Assembly (NCBI GenBank): GCA_005778225.1
Contig: SXPC01000225.1
Location: 1-60,953, forward strand
DNA: 60,953 nucleotides
From: Planctomyces sp.
GTDB lineage: Bacteria; Planctomycetota; Planctomycetia; Planctomycetales; Planctomycetaceae
Direction: 5' to 3'
Shown here: positions 55,437-60,953 of the stretch, one piece after another
How positions within the stretch are numbered: the first letter of the stretch is position 1
How the letters are laid out: every line of letters begins with the position of its first letter
Notes under the pieces: model-generated
Told to the model about the DNA's origin: nothing
Seen by the model: only the letters and a program-made list of their open reading frames with translations
The model's database searches: none
Made by a program: the position numbers and the translations under genes

Positions 55437-56735
55437 ATGACGACTGATGAATTTGACGGCTATAAAAAATGGCTCGGAATTTCGACAAAGAAGCGTCCAC
55501 CCTCGCACTACGACTTGCTCGGTATCTCCATAAACGAAGACGATCACGACGTCATTCAAGCGGCTGTCGAGCAGAGAAGAAACTACGTCCTCACGCAGAT
55601 GGGCTTAGGGCACGATGTCCAGGTCAAGCAGATCAAACAGCAAATAGACGAAGCAGAGCTCACTCTGCTCAATCCTGATATGCGACGCGACTATGACCGA
55701 AGCAAGGAGCTATTTGCCAAACGCAGAATGAGCCGCCGAGTCGATCCTCATGCTCAATATTCACCGATTCGTTCTCAACCCGGCAGAACGGTTGGAGAGG
55801 GAAGTGAGTTGGGTTGGAATTTTACCGTCATCGTAACAGTGGTTCTTGCCGCGTTTTGCTTAATGGCGACACTGAGCTTTTATTTGCCGTGGTCGCAACC
55901 GACCACCTCGGTAGAGAAAAAAGCCCCTGACGAAATGCAGGGGAAACCACAAGCAGAAGTTGTCGCTCAGCCCAAAATTCAAGTTGAACAGAATGCCCCC
56001 GTGATAGCACACGCCCCTGTTATTCCGAAAGATCCAGAGATGGCGGCTCCAGCGACGAATGCAACTGACACAACACAGGCAATGCTAGGACCGGAGGGCT
56101 TGTCGACGAAGCAGACCGAAAACCGCTTAGGAGAGGGTGGCAATCAGACATTGTCCTTCTACTCGTTGGTTGATAGCAAGTCGCTGAAAGACTGGAAGCA
56201 CAACGAGTCGGCTCAGATTTGGGAAATCAATGAAAGCGAAATCGTTGCCCAAGGTGGCAGAAGCCAACTTTATTATACTGCAAAGCCGTTTTCAGACTTT
56301 GATCTGCAACTGGAGGTTAATCATGAGCGGGATAGCAACGGTGGCATTTACGTCCGATGCCAGAGGAACCTCAAAACGGGCGAATATCCGACAAGCGGCT
56401 ATGAGATTCAAGTGTTGGGTGAACGGCGAAATCCAGAAGAGCAGCGAATTAAAATCCTGACGGGATCGATTAACAAAGATAATAAGCCTGCGATCCAAAT
56501 TCAGGACCAGTTGACGTCTTCTGGTAAATGGTTTCGTCTACGCATCGTGGCACAGGGAAATCAGATCACGACGTTCGTGAACGATCAAGAAGCGTCAAAG
56601 TATACAGATAACGGTGTTCCAAATCTCGAAGGTTACATAGCTCTCCAATCTCATACTGGTGTGGTGCGTTATCGCAACCTGCAGGTTAAGCCACTCTCGT
56701 CAACTCAGAACAAATTGGAGCCCGCTCGAAGATAA
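55437..56735 (+). CDS. J-like domain/transmembrane/DUF1080 protein
   Basis: About 432 residues from ATG 55437; GTG 55431 is also in frame. The N-terminal module YKKWLGISTKKRPPSHYDLL followed by GIS, then LTLLNPDMRRDYDRSK, is the planctomycete J-domain-like unit; it lacks the HPD tripeptide of true DnaJ, so it should not stimulate Hsp70 in the usual way. A membrane helix (about 125-147, FTVIVTVVLAAFCLMATLSF) and a Pro/Ala-rich linker lead to a DUF1080 concanavalin-like domain (SLKDWKHNESAQIWEINESE, GGIYVRCQRN, GYEIQVLGERR). It is divergent from the sigma/kinase pair and is a plausible target of it. Confidence 0.85.
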   Translation: MTTDEFDGYKKWLGISTKKRPPSHYDLLGISINEDDHDVIQAAVEQRRNYVLTQMGLGHDVQVKQIKQQIDEAELTLLNPDMRRDYDRSKELFAKRRMSRRVDPHAQYSPIRSQPGRTVGEGSELGWNFTVIVTVVLAAFCLMATLSFYLPWSQPTTSVEKKAPDEMQGKPQAEVVAQPKIQVEQNAPVIAHAPVIPKDPEMAAPATNATDTTQAMLGPEGLSTKQTENRLGEGGNQTLSFYSLVDSKSLKDWKHNESAQIWEINESEIVAQGGRSQLYYTAKPFSDFDLQLEVNHERDSNGGIYVRCQRNLKTGEYPTSGYEIQVLGERRNPEEQRIKILTGSINKDNKPAIQIQDQLTSSGKWFRLRIVAQGNQITTFVNDQEASKYTDNGVPNLEGYIALQSHTGVVRYRNLQVKPLSSTQNKLEPARR

Positions 56736-56837
56736 AAACAGATGAAGTTGAAAACTGTGATGAATCTTCCTGGACCTGGGGCTCGCTATTCAAAACGACT
56801 ACTTGATTTGTCTTCAATTGATAGAACGGGAGTGAAG

Positions 56838-57605
56838 ATGAAAAAATGTGAATGGTGCGGATTGCCCCTTTCGAACACTCTCGATAGGTATTGCAGTAAA
56901 AGGTGTGAAGTTGAGGGAAACGCTCACTCGCGACAGCAAACAGAACACATGCAACAAGGCCTTGCCCTTGCTGGGATCGCGACATTTTATGCGGTCTATT
57001 CAGGAGCAAAATGGATCAAGAGAGCTGCGGATGACGCGAGGCGAAAGCAGGAGAAAAAGGAGGCAGAGAAGAGAATACTAACTCGATCCCTTATCAAAGA
57101 GCAGTTTTCTTATTGTGATAAGTTTGAAACCGACCGTGACGAAGTCGTCTTTCTGGGAATGATACAAGCATGTGAGATTGTCCGTACCCGAGACGGCATC
57201 CAAAAGCAGGATTTAGCTGACTCATTGTTAGAAGAATATTCTCGATTACAAGCACGAATCGAGATGCTGACCGCAACAATCAGCCAAGAGCGGAAGCGGT
57301 ATTTTCAACATTTTCTGAGGGCGTACTTGAAGTATCGAAATTCAAACTCTGAGAAAGCCGTTTCCAACGAGATTAGCAAAATCAATTTGAGGATGATCAG
57401 GTACCATTTGTACTTGTTGATGGCACTGAATTTTATGTTTCTTCCGTGGGGAAGTCGGACGAAAGCAAGACTCAATCGACTTAGTGTGAACCAAGAGATT
57501 CTTGCTCTGAAAAAACATCAACGACAGGAACAACGGATTCAGGATGTCAAACGTTTCCTTGAGGATCATCCACGTCTAAAGAAGAAATACCCAATTTCTC
57601 TGTAA
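56838..57605 (+). CDS. Zinc-ribbon membrane protein of unknown function
   Basis: About 255 residues from ATG 56838, with GGGAG 6 nt upstream; ATG 56742 is in frame but has no ribosome-binding site. The N-terminus is a treble-clef-like zinc site, CEWCGLPLSNTLDRYCSKRC. It is followed by a short hydrophobic stretch (GLALAGIATFYAVYSG), long charged helices (coiled-coil-like, RKQEKKEAEKRI) and a second hydrophobic segment (HLYLLMALNFMFLPWG). No family is recognised. It lies 102 nt after the DUF1080 protein on the same strand. Confidence 0.68.
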   Translation: MKKCEWCGLPLSNTLDRYCSKRCEVEGNAHSRQQTEHMQQGLALAGIATFYAVYSGAKWIKRAADDARRKQEKKEAEKRILTRSLIKEQFSYCDKFETDRDEVVFLGMIQACEIVRTRDGIQKQDLADSLLEEYSRLQARIEMLTATISQERKRYFQHFLRAYLKYRNSNSEKAVSNEISKINLRMIRYHLYLLMALNFMFLPWGSRTKARLNRLSVNQEILALKKHQRQEQRIQDVKRFLEDHPRLKKKYPISL

Positions 57606-57629
57606 CTCCTAAGTACGTCGAATGGTGCT

Positions 57630-57875
57630 ATGCAACGAACTTCTCCAGTGATTCTCCATCTCCGGATCTATTTAGCGTTCTTACCTGTTGCCTTCTTGGT
57701 GTCGCTATGCCTCGGACCGTTCGTTGTTCCCGCATTAATCGGAGGTGCGATTAGCATCTTTGTTTTCTTGAATGCGGCACGTCTCCTTACGAATCTCTTC
57801 GTCGCAACCATCGATCCAGTCGGTTACAACGCCAGAAAGAACGCCGGTGGGGATGCGTTCTATGATTCAATGTGA
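57630..57875 (+). CDS. Small membrane protein, possibly the first half of a longer gene
   Basis: An 81-residue protein with two hydrophobic segments (IYLAFLPVAFLVSLCLGPFV, then ALIGGAISIFVFLNAARLLT) and a short polar tail ending DAFYDSM. It starts 24 nt after the preceding gene. The stop is TGA, and the same frame stays open for another 64 codons with a clear Cys pattern, so the real product may be longer or the gene may be broken. Confidence 0.5.
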   Translation: MQRTSPVILHLRIYLAFLPVAFLVSLCLGPFVVPALIGGAISIFVFLNAARLLTNLFVATIDPVGYNARKNAGGDAFYDSM

Positions 57876-58070
57876 TGGCCGTTCAACACTGACTGCGAAC
57901 AGACCAGGAATTTAGGACTCGAAGCGAACGCCTGTTGTCCTTGTTGTGGCATATTGATGGCTTTGCACCCAGATTCAGCGAAATATTACACGCAGTGCGA
58001 ATGCGGAGTTGCTTGGTGGAATGAGTGCTGGTGGCAATGGGATGGGCATGCGTGGGTACAATTGAAATGA
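57876..58070 (+). other. In-frame Cys/Trp-rich extension after a TGA codon
   Basis: Directly after the TGA at 57873-57875 the same frame runs 64 codons without a stop and contains ACCPCCGILMALHPDSAKYY followed by TQCECGVAWWNECWWQWDG. CCxCC/CxC spacing and regular Trp suggest a zinc-binding module rather than chance. No ATG, GTG or TTG start precedes the first cysteines. Either a TGG was mutated to TGA or this is a decayed second half. Confidence 0.45.
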
Positions 58071-58334
58071 TTGGAGTTAGCTGAACCTCATTTGAGGCTA
58101 ATGACTGAAAGGCGAGTCAATATACCGATTGCAACGAATTTAACCCGCCGCGATTTTTGGAATTCGACTTTCGCGAATCGCTTCAACCCTGTGGGCAAAA
58201 TGTTCAAGTTGTCTGTAACAAATTTTGTAACAGCGGAAGTCGCCATAGTGGGTACTCCGGTGGGTTAGCCTCAAAGAAATCAGCTGGAATTTCTCGATTT
58301 ATAATTTTGCAACAACAATTGGGCTTACGGTCCC
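58071..58334. other. Non-coding gap between regions
   Basis: No convincing gene. A small hairpin (CCTCATTTGAGG, near 58087) and a direct repeat TGTAACAAATTTTGTAACA (near 58214) are present. The gap marks the change from plus-strand surface genes to the minus-strand cargo run. Confidence 0.35.
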
Positions 58335-58796
58335 TCAGGCTTTCGACTCGGTTCGAATCAATCGAATTACTTTGTTGGCAAACTCATCTTCCAGCTCGAT
58401 GAGCACGAGCAGTGCCTGCTTTGCGATCGTCAACTCATCTTCGAGTACACATTTTGTTAATACGTCGATCATCTCTCCATCATCAAGAAGCAGAGCAAAA
58501 GCCACATTGACAGCCGTCGCACGAACCAGTCGATCAGGGTGCGTGATTGCGGCCGTCACCTCCTTTGCAAACCTCGTTGACTGTGTGCCAAACAATTCTG
58601 CGTGCCGTGCCAGCACATTCAACGTCAGTCGCACGACATCGGAGTTATCTGACCTCAGCAGTTCTTTGAGGAAGCCTTCGCTATTAGCCCACCCGATTAC
58701 AAGTATTCGATTGAGCAATTCATCAGGCGTGGAGGGAGTCGCCTCTTCGCTGAGCAATTCAAACAGGAAGGCCAGTCGGTGAAATTCTTTTGTCAT
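58335..58796 (-). CDS. HEAT-like alpha-helical repeat protein
   Basis: A 153-residue, almost all-helical protein. Repeating units such as SDVVRLTLNVLARHAELFG, HPDRLVRATAVNVAFALLLD and ELTIAKQALLVLIELEDEFA have the A-helix/B-helix pattern of HEAT repeats, used for protein binding. It is the last gene of a minus-strand run of short cargo-like genes. No specific family is recognised. Confidence 0.65.
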   Translation of the reverse strand: MTKEFHRLAFLFELLSEEATPSTPDELLNRILVIGWANSEGFLKELLRSDNSDVVRLTLNVLARHAELFGTQSTRFAKEVTAAITHPDRLVRATAVNVAFALLLDDGEMIDVLTKCVLEDELTIAKQALLVLIELEDEFANKVIRLIRTESKA

Positions 58797-58807
58797 ACTT
58801 TTTACAA

Positions 58808-59101
58808 TCAGTACTCATCAGGTAACAGAATACAGGTCGAACTGCGATCCGCCTCTGTGATGATCCAGATTTTGGTGCCATCGTTGAGGAGAAAACTGGA
58901 GAGGATTCGTTCGCCGTTGGCGACTGCTTCAATATTGGCCTGCTGGTCCTCTTCATCGAGTTCGCCTGGATCGAGAACGATGTGCCTTTGCAGCATCTCC
59001 ATCGCTGTCTGACACGTGCTTTGCAACGCGTCAATGGCTCCTGTCGTCGCGACGATCTGACCGAGCGGAAATCGAGGCTTTGTGTTGTTCGTGGCGGACA
59101 T
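58808..59101 (-). CDS. Small conserved plasmid-type protein
   Basis: A 97-residue protein from ATG 59101; the ORF opens 57 nt upstream. The sequence FPLGQIVATTGAIDALQ, then DPGELDEEDQQANIEAVANG and SSFLLNDGTKIWIITEADRS, matches a short conserved protein of plasmids and integrative elements in many bacteria, usually annotated only as plasmid-related. Its function is unknown. It is strong evidence that this stretch comes from, or resembles, a mobile replicon. Confidence 0.82.
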   Translation of the reverse strand: MSATNNTKPRFPLGQIVATTGAIDALQSTCQTAMEMLQRHIVLDPGELDEEDQQANIEAVANGERILSSFLLNDGTKIWIITEADRSSTCILLPDEY

Positions 59102-59225
59102 TAGGACTACCTTGGTTGAAGTAGTTGGTGATACTCCCTTACGCAGGTCCAATGCCAAATTCTCCCAGGTTCAAAAAGAGATGAGCCGAGTCTTCATGCC
59201 CGGCTCTTTGTTTCTCATTTGTCTG

Positions 59226-59636
<411 letters not shown>

Positions 59637-59686
59637 GCTCGTGTCTCCTGTTCGAGGTTGATGATACGAGAATGGCTGCGGTCCGA

Positions 59687-60106
<420 letters not shown>

Positions 60107-60215
60107 ATCCGTCTCCTGTCGTGGTGAAGGTGAGTTCTCAACACCACGACGGGACGGTCCACAGAAAAGTGAAGGCACACATCGACAGAAGTCTGTCAAA
60201 TGTCAACTAGAATCT

Positions 60216-60707
60216 CTACTCCGCAAACTCGCCTTGTGATGGCTTGCCATCAATTTCACCAATCACAGTTCCCGCGAAATCCGCTACGTTCGCGATGCCT
60301 GCGTCGCTGCCCGTGAAAGTGGCCGCCTTACCGTCAACTGCGTCAGACGGGGTCAGAGTAATCGTCATTGGAGCGACCACCTTCCCATCGGCTGTCTTCG
60401 TCTCTTTGATGTTCAAGGTGAATTCTGTCGCTGCCACGGGAAGGGCTTTGGCTTTTTCGCCATCACCATCCACGAAAAGCACCTGAACCTTCTGAGCCGG
60501 GTGATCGACCGTGAACTCAGCATGATAGGCTCCCAGATCGAAGATCACTCCACCGTTGGGGCCGTGACCATGAGAGTGGCCGTGATCATCGGGCTTGGTT
60601 TCTGTCATAGAAGTGGTTGACGGGGCCGGGGTTTGTGTTTGTGGACAGCCTGCTAGAACGAGGACAGCCAGCAAACTTCCGAACGATTTCCAATTGAAAT
60701 GAGACAT
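60216..60707 (-). CDS. His-rich lipoprotein associated with RND metal efflux
   Basis: About 163 residues from ATG 60707 (MSHFNWKSFGSLLAVLVLAG). The lipobox is LAGC. A His-rich segment DDHGHSHGHGPNGG follows, then a beta-sandwich-like domain (FDLGAYHAEFTVDHPAQKVQ and ATEFTLNIKETKTADGKVVA). It lies 41 nt downstream of a CzcA/CusA-type pump gene, so a role as a periplasmic metal-binding accessory is likely. It is the link between the efflux operon and the plasmid-type cargo genes. Confidence 0.8.
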   Translation of the reverse strand: MSHFNWKSFGSLLAVLVLAGCPQTQTPAPSTTSMTETKPDDHGHSHGHGPNGGVIFDLGAYHAEFTVDHPAQKVQVLFVDGDGEKAKALPVAATEFTLNIKETKTADGKVVAPMTITLTPSDAVDGKAATFTGSDAGIANVADFAGTVIGEIDGKPSQGEFAE

Positions 60708-60748
60708 GACGTTCTTTCTAACATAAAAAAGAGGGACGGTTAATGCGT

Positions 60749-60953
60749 TCAAGTCGCGGCTCGCAACAGATCCTCGTCGGAGCCTTCGCTTCTTACCAAG
60801 TGCTCGGCATCCTTGCCCGAGAATTTCCAGAACAGTCCTGGGTGGATCAAGAACTCACAAAAGCTGGAGGTGATGAGACCGCCCAGAATGACCGTCGCAA
60901 CGGGATAGAGAATTTCGAGACCGGGTTTGTTCCCATTGACGACCAGTGGGATC
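60749..60953 (-). CDS. RND metal efflux transporter (CzcA/CusA family), C-terminal fragment
   Basis: Only the last 67 codons are in the window. Visible are IPLVVNGNKPGLEILYPVA, TVILGGLITSSFCEFLIHPG and LFWKFSGKDAE, ending LLRAAT. The GLITSS motif and last membrane helix are characteristic of the heavy-metal RND pumps that export Cu/Ag or Co/Zn/Cd. The gene continues beyond the right edge. The metal cannot be told from this part. Confidence 0.82.
   Translation of the reverse strand, partial: IPLVVNGNKPGLEILYPVATVILGGLITSSFCEFLIHPGLFWKFSGKDAEHLVRSEGSDEDLLRAAT

Noticed and set aside
55437-55700. True DnaJ J-domain
   Set aside because: The module lacks the HPD tripeptide and is the separate planctomycete J-like unit.

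Overview
The window is about 61 kb of a planctomycete chromosome, probably from the Planctomycetales (Schlesneria/Planctomicrobium/Gimesia-like; the genus is a guess). The evidence is two DUF1559 pseudopilin-like proteins with the N-terminal FTLIELLV methylation motif, three membrane Ser/Thr kinases (two of them next to ECF sigma genes), a planctomycete J-like/DUF1080 protein, FecR and transthyretin-like secreted proteins, and many genes with weak or no Shine-Dalgarno sequence. I recognised no rRNA, complete tRNA or CRISPR array.

Region 1 (1-28.9 kb) is ordinary, densely packed chromosome. It holds the 5' end of carB, an EVE-domain protein, an acyl-CoA dehydrogenase, a run of small hydrolase/VOC genes, a tight DUF58 - transglutaminase-like - MoxR - lipoprotein - permease operon headed by a His-rich secreted protein, a GH32 beta-fructosidase, a zinc-ribbon membrane protein, a Kef-type antiporter, a TPR Ser/Thr kinase, a Fur regulator, and an ECF sigma/FecR pair next to a transthyretin-like lipoprotein and a DUF1559 protein.

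Region 2 (29.0-39.9 kb) is an island with many broken genes. It has a C-terminal P450 remnant, an intact SRPBCC + formaldehyde-dehydrogenase-like pair, an integrase N-terminal fragment beside the 42-nt 3' end of a tRNA gene (an attachment-site scar) flanked by 11-bp repeats, a degenerate IS5-type element with visible inverted repeats, a frameshifted DJ-1/PfpI gene, a tyrosinase with a stand-alone paralogue of its C-terminal domain, a thioredoxin-like protein, an IS701-type element interrupted by a TGA, and an IS3 orfA scrap.

Region 3 (39.9-57.9 kb) is a signalling and cell-surface region. An ECF sigma factor faces an operon of a kinase with a degenerate formylglycine-generating-enzyme-like tail overlapped by a clostripain/caspase-like (C11) protease. 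A Cys-rich secreted protein, a pseudopilin and a STAS protein follow. A three-gene operon (beta-propeller, Ig-like secreted protein, lipoprotein) is linked by 1-4 nt overlaps. A second sigma-kinase pair faces a J-like/DUF1080 membrane protein.

Region 4 (58.3 kb to the end) is a minus-strand run of short cargo genes typical of plasmids or integrative elements, leading from a CzcA/CusA-type RND metal efflux pump (C-terminus only) with its His-rich lipoprotein.

The strongest leads are the sigma/kinase/C11-protease cassette (39.9-44.4 kb), the surface operon at 47.9-52.9 kb, the two-part tyrosinase, and the transglutaminase-fold protein that lacks its catalytic cysteine.
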